From: Sclerurus mexicanus
Lineage: Eukaryota; Chordata; Aves; Passeriformes; Furnariidae
Length of the DNA stretch: 64,000 nt
Reading direction: 5' to 3'
Assembly (NCBI GenBank): GCA_013396755.1
Contig: VWZF01005173.1
Coordinates: 1,095,322-1,159,321, forward strand
Notes under the pieces: generated by a model
Told to the model about the DNA's origin: nothing
What the model saw: only the letters and a program-made list of their open reading frames with translations
Database searches by the model: none
Program-made: the position numbers and the translations under genes
Shown: positions 53,109 through 64,000 of the stretch, in pieces
Layout: every line of letters starts with the position of its first letter
Numbering within the stretch: the stretch's first letter is position 1

Positions 53109-54901
53109 GCTCAGCCGTCCTAAGCCTTATGTCTGGTATCAATATTGTGCAACAAGACAAGGAGATGTCAAAACAATGCAGTGCTTACCACTTACAAACT
53201 TCACACCCTGCGTGAAAGCCTTGAGCCTGACCTTTTAGTCCTTTTAATTCCAGCTAGAAGATCCTGTTCCTTAGAGACATAAAAAACGTGTCAAAAAACC
53301 AGTGCCCACCTACTTTTCTGGATTGCTGAGCAGTTGTTTCACAAGATATTCCTTGGTCTTGAATGACTCGGCCATTTCTCTCATTGATGCAGGAGAAAAC
53401 ACTGACTTGCATACGTGCAGGCTTGCTACTACAAACAGACTGAAATTAGGAAGCTGCTTCATCCACCACAAACAACCTCAGGCTTTTTCTTCCTTTCCAT
53501 GAAGACGCAGATGATTTTGAATTAATTGAAATGGTGTATTTTGGAGGGAACCCTATACCACATGATACATCACATACCCTGCTTGTTAGCATTAAAATGT
53601 AGCAGACATCTTCTTCCCTTGCCCCAAGACCTACATGGACTAACCTACTCTATGAATCCCACAAGACTACACCCTGCCATGCTTGGTCAGTTGGTGCCCA
53701 GGGTCTCTGCATGCCCACAGCAGACCAAAACAAAACTACACCAATAAACTACAAAGCTTAAAAAGTCAACATCGTCCTGTGTTTTCACTCAGGTTAATTC
53801 ACACGGACCATTTTCTTGGGCACTGGCATTAATTTTACATCTGTCTACCTGCCATGTGAATTTTGTCTATTGACTTCAGGGAACATAGAAGGATGAGTGT
53901 GAGAATGGAATATATGTTCAAATTACCTGAATCTATGACAAAGCATAGATGTGAAGTGTGTCAGTTTCCTTCCAGCTGAATTTTCTGGCAATTTCCATTG
54001 TAAAGAATTTAGAGGAAGATCAACAAAATACAAGTAAGATATTAATTTCCTTTTAGAAGGTTTCTTTTCACACAAGCTGTGTTTCTGTGAACATTAATAC
54101 TGGATCTACACAGTTCTGGATCACTGACAGTAAACTTTTCATCTGAAGCAGGCAGGACATTTGTGTCTGATTAGCTAGGGCATTTTGAGTTTCGCTGTCT
54201 TCATGCTTTATTGCTAGCACACTTCAGCAGAGATGAGATTTGATCTGGCATAAATCTGTAGGGACATGGACAGGTATGATCTGTCTTCCTGGAACAAAGA
54301 AGCCTAGCAATGTTTTTTTAATAAATTTGAACCAGAGCCACCTCTGGGCTGTCTCCTTTTATCACCGGTTCAATATGTTTCTGATCTGATACTTAGAGTC
54401 TTAAATCTAGATTTACTGCCCTGGTGAAGAATTGCTCTTCCACATTGTTTTTTCCTAGCTTTCCTCAAGAAATTGAGCCAAGTTTTTCAGGATGATTCAC
54501 CCTGGCTATAAGGAGATAATCCTGTACAAACCAGTGGAAATAAAGTACACTTTGCTCCTCTCCCAAACTTCTCATCATAACCTAAACTTCCATAATTTCT
54601 ACTTTGACATCTTTACTGATCTCTCTACACCACTTCATATTTGTCATAATGAATGAAGTATTCTCATAAATCCCAATCATATGACATCACAGCACTGTGC
54701 CATTTTTATCTCTGTCAGACCCAGGAAACATGGTATCGCATCATGCCATAAATCCTAAGTGGGAAATATTTAGCAACAAAGAGTACCTATGTCAAAAATC
54801 ACCTGACAAATCCTGCCCTGCAGAGCACTGGAGCAACCTGCACCAAGTGAAGAGCAACCTTATGTAGGGAGGTTATCCCTGTGCTCTGGGAATGAAATGG
54901 G

Positions 54902-55005
54902 GCTCACAGTAGATGCTCACAGTAGAGCTGGGCATGAATAAATATGCAGGGTCCTGATGCTGTCATTAGAACCTGCCTCTTGACTTCACTGGATGCAGGG
55001 TCCTG
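54902..55005. repeat. Two pairs of short direct repeats
   Basis: GCTCACAGTAGA occurs at 54902-54913 and 54915-54926 (period 13). ATGCAGGGTCCTG occurs near 54944 and 54993, about 49 bases apart. These look like small local duplications. Confidence 0.75.
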
Positions 55006-56740
55006 GCATAGCTGTGCATAAATTCAAGTTCACTTCAGTTCCCAGTGTGGCACCTCACACCATTGGGAATGAAGAGCAAATTACTTAATGAGTGATAATC
55101 ATTTTGTGTATGTAGCTTTGAGAAGAGCTTAGCATGGTGAAGAATTGAATGTCTTGGTTCTCCTACACAAAAATAGCTCACAGGGAACAGTCCACTTTTG
55201 TATTCCAATAAGTTAAAGTGAGGGTAAAACCAGCAAAACTTATACATGACTGTTATTTTTTATTCAGTAAACTGCAAGACCATTCTGGTTTTTGGTTTTG
55301 GTTTGTTTTTTTTTAATGTCAGTGCCAAGTGTGCTTTGTTTATTATACTTGTTTGTATTCTTCTCTGGGCTGGGTTTCTTCAGACTTTTCAAGTCTGCTT
55401 TATGGTAAAACGCATCTAATTTTCAGATACTATTTGGAGGCATAGGATTGGTTTAAACTCAGATTAAGACAATATATTCTATTCTATAAAGTAGTTGTTC
55501 ATTTAATCCCAGTGTCTCATTTCCCTCACCTATAACATGAAAACACTAATTTCTCATATTTTAATAACAAGAAGTCGCGCTGTAATTACTGGTGTTTGTC
55601 AGGCATTTGGAAGGTGTGCAAGAGAGAGTAAGACTTTAGATGATTACATATACAGCATTGTATTTATTAAGTTTGTTACCTTGTTTAGGAAAAAACCCAA
55701 ATTTTGCAGATATCCCACTGTGGTCTATCTGAAAGTCTGCCCAAAGAGGTTGTAGCTAAAGAGTATACTGTGAAATCAGCCCAGTTATCATTCTTCTCAG
55801 AAAAGTTATGAGAGCCTATCTCTGTGAACCTGATTCAGTTTTTCCTTACAGTGGTGGAGAATGAGTGCAGTGATTCAGGATTAACTGTAACAAATCTGAC
55901 TTGTTGGGTCAAATTCCAGAATAGTTCGTGTATCCAGGCTCCGAAGAGCTTGGCTCTTCACTTTCTGGGAACTGATTCAATGCTCAAAAAAGAACGAATA
56001 ACATATCACTGGCAACTCTGCTCTATTGAGGGCTAGCTTCACCTTTCAGAATTATCAGATTATTTTCATATTGAACTGTTTTATATAATCCACAGCTTTT
56101 GACTTAACTGCCTTGTTTGTAGAGTGACTTGGAATGAAAGTAGATATTATAAAAAAGTAGACGTCTGGTAATGATGAACTGATGTGATTTGGGTGAGGGG
56201 CTTCTCTGTGTCTTCAACTAAGAACATTTCGTGTATTTCAGCTCTGCCTCTAAAGTAATCATGGTTCAAGACATCAATATTTCATGAGGCATAAATGGTT
56301 CCCCTTTAGGAAAAGTAAAAGCAGTTTTTCCTGTTTGTGAAATTTCCACATTGCCAAGAACAAGATAGCTTTCGAAACACTATCTTTGCTGCTCGCAGAC
56401 CTTCACTGCCTTATAGGGTCTGAATCCTGTGGATTCACATTGGGGGCGGGTCAGGAATACTGGCTTTTCCTCCCTCTGGGTGATTCTGGGAGGCCCGCAA
56501 ATGATGTCATGGTACATTTTAGGCTACAATAACAGGAAGTCATCAAGTGTTTACACTGGCAGACTGGGCTGTGATGTGATTTTCCTCCTCTTCCTCTCTG
56601 CCCCCCCCCACCCACCTCGCCCCTGCCATTGATTTCCTTGATATATCTCCTTCCTCTGATTAAAATTCTACAAGGTGACAACGCTGAAGGAGGAAAAAGG
56701 AAAGTAGTGAAGGGAGACAGAAAGGCATATTTTAAAAAAA

Positions 56741-56774
56741 GATGATTCCACTCAAATGATGATTCCACTCAAAT
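56741..56774. repeat. Perfect 17-bp tandem duplication
   Basis: The unit gatgattccactcaaat is present at 56741-56757 and again, unchanged, at 56758-56774. Two identical adjacent copies point to a recent slippage or duplication event. Confidence 0.97.
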
Positions 56775-58611
56775 GACTGGTAGAAAAATCCTCCTTCTCT
56801 GGCTCCTCACATACTGTGTTAGTGCAGCAGCCCAGACACGTCAGAAACTGGCCCGCTGAGGACCTGGAGGATGAACCGCTCCCAGCTGAGACATGAAAAA
56901 GAAACTCTCCCCTCCCTAGCACAGATGAGTCACAGAAAAAATCTCCCTGACAAAGTTTTGCTTCTGAACTTTCCTGCCACACAGGCACATCTGAAAATAT
57001 ATGGCATGGACTCCAAGGAGGAGTAGGAGGCCATGCTTTCAGGGTTTGGGTCAGAGGAAGGATGCAAGTGACATTTACCAGAGCCTGTACCACAATTTGT
57101 GGCAAACATCAGTTTTCAGTTAGAGGTGAGCGAAGGTGCTGGGTTGAACTTGACTTCAGGCACTGCTTGGATCAGGGATGCACAGTACGAATGTTATTGT
57201 GTCCTTTCCAGCTTGCTAATACAAAACGAAGAAGGAGATATCCAGAAGACAAGGGATTCCAGTGAGGTAAAACAGACTAGTTAGCTTCAGGATGTCCATG
57301 TTTCCTTGAAGGGTACAGCATGATTATATCTCTCCAGCTCATGGTTAGCAGAGTGCACACAAGTGGCTCCAAGCTGGGGGTCACTAAGGAGTAGCTGGCA
57401 GAGGCTAACTCTAGAGCAGATAGTCAGGATTGCTGGAGCTTAAGGAGGATGTGTGAAGAGACAGGTCATTTACAACAATGTGGAAGGAAGTTTGAGATGA
57501 GAAAGACTACAAATATTAAAAAAATTTTCTGTAAATGAAAATGTGTAAAAGAAGCATACCTCAGGATAAACTGGGGTCTCCTTTCTACACCCTGTCACAA
57601 GCCAAAGGTATCCAATGAATCTGAGAAGGCACATAATTTTAAAGATTTTTTCTTTGGCACAGTATATGCTTAACCTGATCTAGGCTATCACTGGAACCAC
57701 AGTTCTCTCTGTTCAGGAAAGAATTGGACTTTTTATAGGTAAAGAGGTCCATGTTGCATAACATATAGGCACAAAGACTGAAGCAGCAGAGTGTACAGTC
57801 AGGCTAATTTCTAATCTCTCTTTCTAAACTGTATGTGAACTTAGCCTGCTGCAAGGAAATGGTTGAGACACACAGAAACCCTGTCTCTATTCCTTGAGCT
57901 CTCCTGTTCCCTGGTTTTCCATGACACAGGATTTTTTCATGTCTTGCAAACATGCAAAGAACCTGGTATGTGTCTTAATTTGGCCATGCTTTAGGAGAAA
58001 AGTCTTTTCTGACACCTTCAGGAACTGTGATATATTTGCTAAGAGTGAGTTTTCTGCTTTAAAATCCTTATTTTCTGTGTATGCTGTGTATCTATGTTGG
58101 CCATGAGCTTCTCTGAATACAACCATGAAATAGTGAAAAGGACACCCCCTGAAGCCATACCAGTGTCCTCTCCCTGAAACTCAGGTAGACCATAAGTTTG
58201 TGCTTCCCAGAAACAGGCCCTAGTAAGCTCCCACAGAGAGATATTTGCTTTCTTTTGCAAATAGGAAGGACATTGCATCATGACTGAGGAATACATGAGT
58301 CCAGTATGGGAGACATCCATTTGCCATCCCATGTCCAGTGAGAGGGTTCAACATCTTTACCTTGGCATGAATCATTCTCAGTCCAACTTATACTTCTTTG
58401 GAGCTGAAAAAGTGGTTGTATAATAAAGGATGTGTTTGTTTATCTTTGCTGAGACTTAAGTTGTCAACAGCTTCAGCCTCGGCTGATAGAACCTAAAGCA
58501 TAGATTGAGGACACACTTGTCCCAGCTGATGGAGGCAATGAAGCTTAGCTGGTGTAACTTTTTCTGCCCTTTTGTGCTGCATCTCCCTGCTCCTTTCTTG
58601 TCTCATCCTGC

Positions 58612-60016
58612 TAAGAGTTTTTATCAGATATATTAATGGCAAAAGGGAGCATAGAAATAACAGTGGCCTATTACAAGATGAGGATGATCACCTCCCAAAC
58701 AGGGACACAGACAAGGCAGAGGTGTTTAATGCTTTCTTTGCCTCTGTCTTCAACATGGATGCTGGATCAAGGAGGTCTCAGTGCCCTGGACTGGAGGACC
58801 ATGACTGCGAGAATGATCAACTCCCAGTTGACCCTGACATTGTGCAGGATCTGCTGCTCCAGCTGGATCCCTACAAATCTCTGAGGTGTGATGGAATTCA
58901 TCCTAGAATCTGAAAAGAACTTCTGATGTCATTGCAAAGCCTCTCTTGATGATTTTTGGACAGCCTTGAGAATCTAGGGAGGTCCCAGATGACTGGAAGC
59001 TGAATAATGTTGTCACAGTTTTCAAGAAGGGCAAGAAGGAGCACCCTGGAAATTACAGGCCTTTCAGTCTCACATCAGTGCCCTGTAAAATCATGGGAAA
59101 GATTATTCTGGGAGGTACTGAAAAACACCTGAAGGACAACACAGTCATTAGTCACAGCCAGCATGATTTCATGAGAGGAAAGTCCTGCTGATTCAACTTG
59201 ATTTCCTTCTATGACAAGGTAACCCACCTGGCTGATCCAGGGAAGCCAGCTGATGTGACCTTTTCAAATTTTAGTAAAGCTTCCAATACTGTCTCTCCCA
59301 GGATCCTTCTGGACAAACTGTCCAGCCTGAAGCTGGATAAACACATCATGTGATGGGTGAGCAATTGGCTCACAGGTCGGGCACCAAGAGTTGTAGTGAC
59401 TGGGGTGACACTGGTTTCCACAAGGTTCCATCCTCAGCCCTTTACCCTTCAGCAGCATCATTAATGACCTGAACGCGGCATTGAAAGGGATACTAAGTAA
59501 CCTTGACAACGATACTAAGTTGGGAGGAGCTATTGGTTCCCTCAAAGTAGAGAGGCCCTTCAGGGAGACCTCAACAGATCAGAGGGCTGGACCGACATGA
59601 ACCATAGGAAGTTCAACAAGGGGAAGTGCCGGATTCTGCCCCTGGAGTGGGGCAACCCTGAATGTACAGACAGACTGTGAATGAGATGCTGGAAAGCAGT
59701 GCTGGGAAAGGGACCTGGGGATCCTGGTCCATGGCCAATTGGACATGAGCCAGCAGCACCCTGGCAGGCAGGAGGGCCAACCCTGTCCTTGGGGGCATCA
59801 GGCCCAGCATCACGGGTTGGACGAGGGAGGGGATTGTCGTGCTCTGGTCTGCACTGGGGCGGCCTCACCTGGGGACAGTTTTGGGCAGCACATTATAAAA
59901 AAGACATGAAGCCATGAGAGAGCGTACAGAGGAAGACACGAGGATGGTGAAGGTTTTGGAGGGGAAGCCATATGAGAAGCAGCTGAGGGCATTTGATTCT
60001 ATGATTCTGTAAGTCT
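58612..60016 (+). mobile_element. CR1 LINE, 5'-truncated, with internal deletion and terminal octamers
   Basis: The copy starts in the region before the reverse transcriptase with an open frame containing DKAEVFNAFFASVFN and LDPYKSL (to about 58910), then a TGA stop. RT blocks follow in broken frames: a KKGKKEHPGNYRPFSLTS-like block near 59020-59075, HSQHDF near 59150, and the catalytic motif degraded to LDND near 59500. The 3' side keeps gccagcagcaccctggcagg (near 59750). At about 59990, just after GAGAAGCAGCTGAGGGCA, it jumps directly to TTTGATTCTATGATTCTGTAAG, so several hundred bases of the CR1 3' region are missing while the terminal octamer repeat remains. It is inactive. Plus orientation, like the other CR1 copies here. 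Confidence 0.93.
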
Positions 60017-63000
60017 AGACATGAACAGGGTAGAAAAGGAGAGAGTAGCAAGTAGAATAATTTTATTTCTATCTTCTATTTCTCTCCGTTCATGCAACAC
60101 TAGCAACAGCTTTAAATCATGCTGAGAAATCTCCCAAATGGGAAAGCATTAAGCCCAAGACACTCACTAAAGCAAAACTGGTGGGATGCAGAAATTCTTC
60201 CTCAGAGCACCATGGCTCTGTTCAGCACATTTAAAAGCTGCAGGTCTCAAGTTCATACAGCTCAAGAGCACACAGAGAGGAAGCCTTTTAGAAAAAATAC
60301 AGTGAGAGACATGCCCTGCATCTATGATGCAAATGTAAAGTGCAATTTACAGCAGTTAGTGGAAGGAACAGGAACCATGATGACGTGACTTCACCACTCT
60401 AAGTTACTCAAATAGTTATCTGTGGTCAGTGATAAGCTGATACAAACTTCATTAAAGCCACTGGGGCTATGTCTTCAGTGTTATTACTAATGATATTATT
60501 ACCTGAGGCAACTAATCAGGGCTGTGAGGGAAAGACCATCCCAGGAATGCTCACACATTTATTATCTTCCAACATGGGTCTATTGTGGTCCAGAGTAAAT
60601 AGGAAGCTTTTGCCCCAAGCAGGTAGCTGTGATCTTAAGACCACTTAAGCACATATTTCACTCCCAGACATGTTTGAAATTAAGCACAATGTCAAATGCT
60701 TTGCTGAATGAGGAGTTGATGCTTTTGTCCCTTTAATAATCCCAAATTGTAAGGGCTCACCACTGGTAAATTGTGCAGACTAGTTAGTTCATCTTTAGGA
60801 AACAGTTTAAAGTTGAAGTCCTGTGCACTCAATATTAATAAATATACCTCTGAGGCAGCAATGTGAAAGGAAAGAATTGTTCACTCTGTTACAAGGTTTT
60901 TAACAGACAAAAAGCAATAGCCTAAAACTACAATCAATCTATGCTATGAAACCATACTGGCTGCCAAGAACCACCTGAATAGATGTGGATATGATTGTTA
61001 ACACTGCTAACACAGAATGCAGTGTCAACTTCATGCAAGGCTGGGGTGAGGAAAGGATACTCACTTCATATTTGGCTCCCAAATAAATGGTGGGATGGAG
61101 AATTGTTTCAAAGAGACCCAACCAAGCAGTAGATTGAAGTCAACCTCACTACATCATCCATGTCTCCTTCTTAGATAGAGACAAATGGTGACCTCACTGG
61201 AGGATGACTTCTGCAATTTGGCAGCCAGGAGGGAGGGTGGGTACAATTAAGGTCCTTGGTGAGGATTATGAGAGTCACTCCTCACCAGTTTCCTTCAATG
61301 TTCCTCTGTGGGCAGGGGTAGGCTGAAAGAAGGATATTCAGAAAGTTAAGTAGGATAGATTTAGCCTGACCACAAGCAGCTATTTTTCCAGGCACAACCT
61401 TCAGGATGAAAACAGGTTTGTTCAACGTGTGGTAGCAAGAGAGTATTTACAAGCTGCCTGGCCACAGCAAGTAGATAGATCCTCCCATACACACATACAC
61501 TCTCCCATCATTCAGTCACCAATGACTTTCCATCACTCCTTTGCAAACATCGTGGGGTCAGAATGAAAACCTTTTTTGGACAAGCACAATGACATCAAAT
61601 CTAAATGTAGAAGAGCAGTGCTACAATTGCACAGAAACACAAAAATGAAGAAATATCTCAAGGGGCACTACTTGCACTTCAATGAGCAAAATATTAAAAG
61701 CATAACCATCTGAGAGTCAGTGTATCTCTTGAGGGTGTTTGTTCTTGAGTCCTGAGTTCTCCAGTCCAGATTTGGGAACTTTCCTGCATATGTCAAATGC
61801 ATTTACCTTCTGTGAGTCAGAGCCTGGGGCTTCACCAGGCTCTGACTTCACCATCCAAAACTGAATTTCCCTTTGCTGCTGAGTCACTCTGCCCACAGAC
61901 AAGCTGTGCAGATAGGCTGTACAGATGCAGGCTGAAAGATTGTGTGAGTGTGCTGCACCAGACTCTTAAATTTTCCATACCCTGAGTGCCCAGGAAATTC
62001 ACTGCCTACTCTGGCACAACAAGGTTTCACCAGTTATAGTGCTGGTGGTATTCAGGATAGGCAAGAACATGGATTATTTCTCTGGATGGCACAGGGAGCA
62101 CAGAGTTGTCACAACCCCAAGAGGCATAGCAGCAAGCACATGCTTTGGAGTATTTGGGGATGCTATGGATTTAACATGGCAAAAATAACTAGAAATTCAT
62201 CCCATTGAGTGTAGACAATATTAAGAAAACAGACTCAGAAGAGAGGGACAGGAGTATTGAACTTCCAACTGCTGTTATGATGTCACTGGCTGGAAAGCAA
62301 GTAATAGGTAATATTATTCAACAATAATGAATGGCCAGTGTGAGCAGTCCTCTACCTCAGTTTAAATCCTGTGCAGCTCACAAGCTCTGCAACTGTGCCA
62401 GAAGTCACAAGATCAAATTGCATAAGTGAATTTGCTGCCACTCTGTGGCAAAAGGGGTAGGGATATGGAACTGCAAATCAATGCAAGAAAAGGGTCTGGG
62501 ACACAGCATAGTTGGCTACCTTGGTGAGGCTCCCACTTGCAGCAGCAGCAAAGTACCTCACTTTGGGCGGTTATGCCTCAAAAATCTCATTTGAGCAAGA
62601 AAGCTGATAACCAGGATGGATCATTTTGTCTTGCTGCAGAAGGATTTTCTTCTTCTCTACTGCTCCTGATGAGCAGACAGTGCTAGTCTGGAAGTGCTTG
62701 GCTGGCATGGGTAGGCACAAAAATGACTTCTTTGGAAACCTAGTTAGGAAATGAAGTTCACATAGAAGTGCCAAGGTGTGTAGGGGTCTAGCAGAGACCT
62801 TATGACCCCAAATTTACTTATCATGCTGGGCATCAAAAACAGCTTGATCCTTAACCCGCTGTAAGACAATTTTTATTAAATAATATAATTTTTAAATGAA
62901 AGATGACAGAGTTTTGGAAAAGGATAAGGAAAAAAGCATCTAAGGTGAATGTAGCAATCTAGGAAGATAGTCAATTCTAAGCATGAAGTGCCTGGCATGG

Positions 63001-63144
63001 CTGGTTGAGGAAACCACACACTTCTAAAAGTCATGTCTGTGGGTCCAATACAATCCATCTCCATGATGTTGCTCTCATCTAATCCTAGATCACCTGTGGC
63101 CTGAGACCTGACTCCCTACTCCCACCCAAGCACTGCAAAAGAGC
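60017..63144. other. Non-coding stretch between two CR1 copies
   Basis: About 3.1 kb of AT-rich DNA has no recognisable exon or RNA gene. The clearest structure is a perfect 13-bp inverted repeat at 61815-61847. Confidence 0.6.
61815..61847. repeat. Perfect 13-bp inverted repeat, 7-nt loop
   Basis: The arm agtcagagcctgg (61815-61827) is the exact reverse complement of ccaggctctgact (61835-61847), with loop ggcttca. A G-T wobble could extend the stem by one pair. Confidence 0.95.
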
Positions 63145-63592
63145 TTGAAAGCTGATCAGAGGCTACAGAAGGGCCACAAGGATGATGAAGGGTCTGAAAG
63201 GAAAGCCATATGAGAAGCAGCTGAGGGCACTTGGTCTGTTCAGCCTGGAGGAGACTGAGGTCAGAACCCACTGGGGTCTTCAACATCGTCCCAAAGGATA
63301 GCAGAGGGGCAGGTACTGATCTCTTCACTCTTGTGACCAGTGACAGGACTAGAGAAAACAGCAGGAGCTGTGTCAGGAGAGGTTTAAGCTGGATATCAGG
63401 AAAAGGTTCTTCCCTAGAGGGTGGTTGGGCACTGAACAAGCTCCCCAGGGTGGTGGTCATGGCCCCAAGGCTGCCAGAGATCAAGGGGCATTTGGACAAG
63501 GCTCTCAGGGACAGGGTGGGATTGTTGGGGTGTCTGTGCAGGGCCAGGAGTTGGAGTTGATGATCCTTGTGGGTCCCTTCCAGCTCCCCAGC
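63145..63592 (+). mobile_element. CR1 LINE 3'-region fragment without terminal octamers
   Basis: The sequence follows the end of CR1 ORF2 and its 3' UTR in order: AGGGCCACAAGGATGATGAA, CCATATGAGAAGCAGCTGAG, TTGGTCTGTTCAGCCTGGAG, GAGGTTTAAGCTGGATATCA and CTTGTGGGTCCCTTCCAGCT. The typical ATTCTATG tail is absent or decayed. Up to GAGGGCA it is closely similar to the 3' part of the copy at 58612-60016, and it retains the section that copy has lost. Frames of 109-167 codons over it on either strand are by-products. Confidence 0.92.
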
Positions 63593-63985
63593 AGGGACAC
63601 AGGAACGGGTTGTAAGCATGGATAAGCCTCAGTCCCTTCCTTTGTTGGGCTGCAGTGGAGTAACCAGGGAACTGAACTGTTCCACAAACTACTCTCACAG
63701 TGGGTAACAGCAGCAGGCAGCAATACTTTCCCCTTACCGCTCACTAAAGCAAAATGCCTCGTAGTGGTTCTCTTGCTTGGGAAACCTGCAGCTGAGAGGC
63801 TCCATGAGACAGAAGTGCGGTCTAGAGAAGGTAAGGACTCTCACCTGCTTGGCAAAGCCATATTGCCAAGCACAGGCCCCATTTCCCCATCACTTCTGCG
63901 CTCTGTGAAGCTGTGTTGGCATTTCCCAGTGACAAGCAACTCCTCACACTTCCACACTGGGGAGCACTGGCAACATGAAAAAGGC
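63593..63985. other. Terminal flank before the G run
   Basis: About 390 bases become somewhat richer in GC. No MSN exon 1 is present. A minus-strand ATGGCTTTGCCAAGCAG|GTGAGA (about 63844-63865) looks like a short exon with donor, but it ends out of phase for joining exon 2 and has no support. Confidence 0.5.
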
Positions 63986-64000
63986 GGGGGGGGGGGGGGG
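63986..64000. repeat. Poly-G run at window end
   Basis: At least 15 consecutive G occupy the last bases of the window and may continue beyond it. Such runs are often the edge of poorly assembled GC-rich sequence. Confidence 0.95.

Larger units (their letters stand above)
45816..58611. other. Non-coding stretch upstream of the CpG island
   Basis: About 12.8 kb could be more MSN intron 1 or its 5' flank. I found no exon with recognisable protein similarity on either strand. Visible items are an A/C-rich tract (46145-46199), a homopyrimidine tract (47845-47877), a possible CR1 relic (49786-49850), a GATA-type repeat (51331-51400), a 12-bp hairpin (53081-53108), short direct repeats (54902-55005) and a 17-bp tandem duplication (56741-56774). 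Confidence 0.6.

Noticed and set aside
54920..54940. Minus-strand ATGCCCAGC, considered as MSN exon 1
   Set aside because: The third and fourth codons do not encode KT and no GT donor follows at the required position.
63116..63619. 167-codon minus-strand frame and overlapping plus-strand frames near the window end
   Set aside because: They lie over a CR1 3' fragment. The minus-strand frame is antisense to the element and the others are decayed remnants.
63844..63865. Minus-strand ATG followed by a GTGAGA donor, considered as MSN exon 1
   Set aside because: It encodes MALPS, not MPKT, and leaves two bases at the donor, which cannot join exon 2 in phase 0.

Overview
The window is vertebrate nuclear DNA, almost certainly from a bird. 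The evidence is a multi-exon gene with GT-AG introns and several chicken-repeat-1 (CR1) LINE fragments, some with the typical avian tails resembling TTCCAACCTAAA...ATTCTATGATTCTG. There are no bacterial-style genes, operons, CRISPR arrays or recognisable tRNA/rRNA genes. The species cannot be named from the sequence alone.

The only protein-coding gene I can support is moesin (MSN), an ezrin-radixin-moesin (ERM) linker between the plasma membrane and F-actin. It lies on the minus strand. Exons 2-13 can all be placed by reading frame, splice sites and phase: 21556-21639, 12106-12201, 11311-11585, 10774-10857, 10282-10428, 9722-9818, 8466-8629, 7926-8056, 7105-7265, 6492-6584, 5861-6094 and 4675-4839. 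They join without a frame break into 576 codons plus stop. Adding the four residues that human exon 1 encodes would give 580 residues, against 577 in human moesin. The C-terminus ...DEFESM and the absence of a polyproline run identify moesin rather than ezrin or radixin. The 3' UTR runs from 4674 to about 1621, ending near an AATAAA (complement of 1641-1646) followed by a GT-rich stretch. Exon 1, with the start codon, is not found in the window.

Layout: 1-1620 is sequence downstream of MSN with a long A/C-rich tract. 1621-12201 is the compact 3' part of the gene (exons 13 to 3, introns 345-1092 bp). 12202-21555 is intron 2 (9.35 kb). 21556-21639 is exon 2. From 21640 to the window end is intron 1 and possibly 5' flank, at least 42 kb without a recognisable coding exon. 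This last part holds CR1 fragments (about 33640, 36740-38036, 39395-39450, 49786-49850, 58612-60016, 63145-63592), simple repeats, several perfect short hairpins and one isolated CpG-rich island at 45455-45815 that may be an alternative promoter. All recognised CR1 copies point along the plus strand, antisense to MSN. The window ends in a run of at least 15 G.

I did not find a convincing undescribed biological system. The items most worth checking are the isolated CpG island, the missing exon 1, the tandem donor at exon 8 and a perfect hairpin just downstream of exon 10. All coordinates were read by eye; no alignment or search was run.
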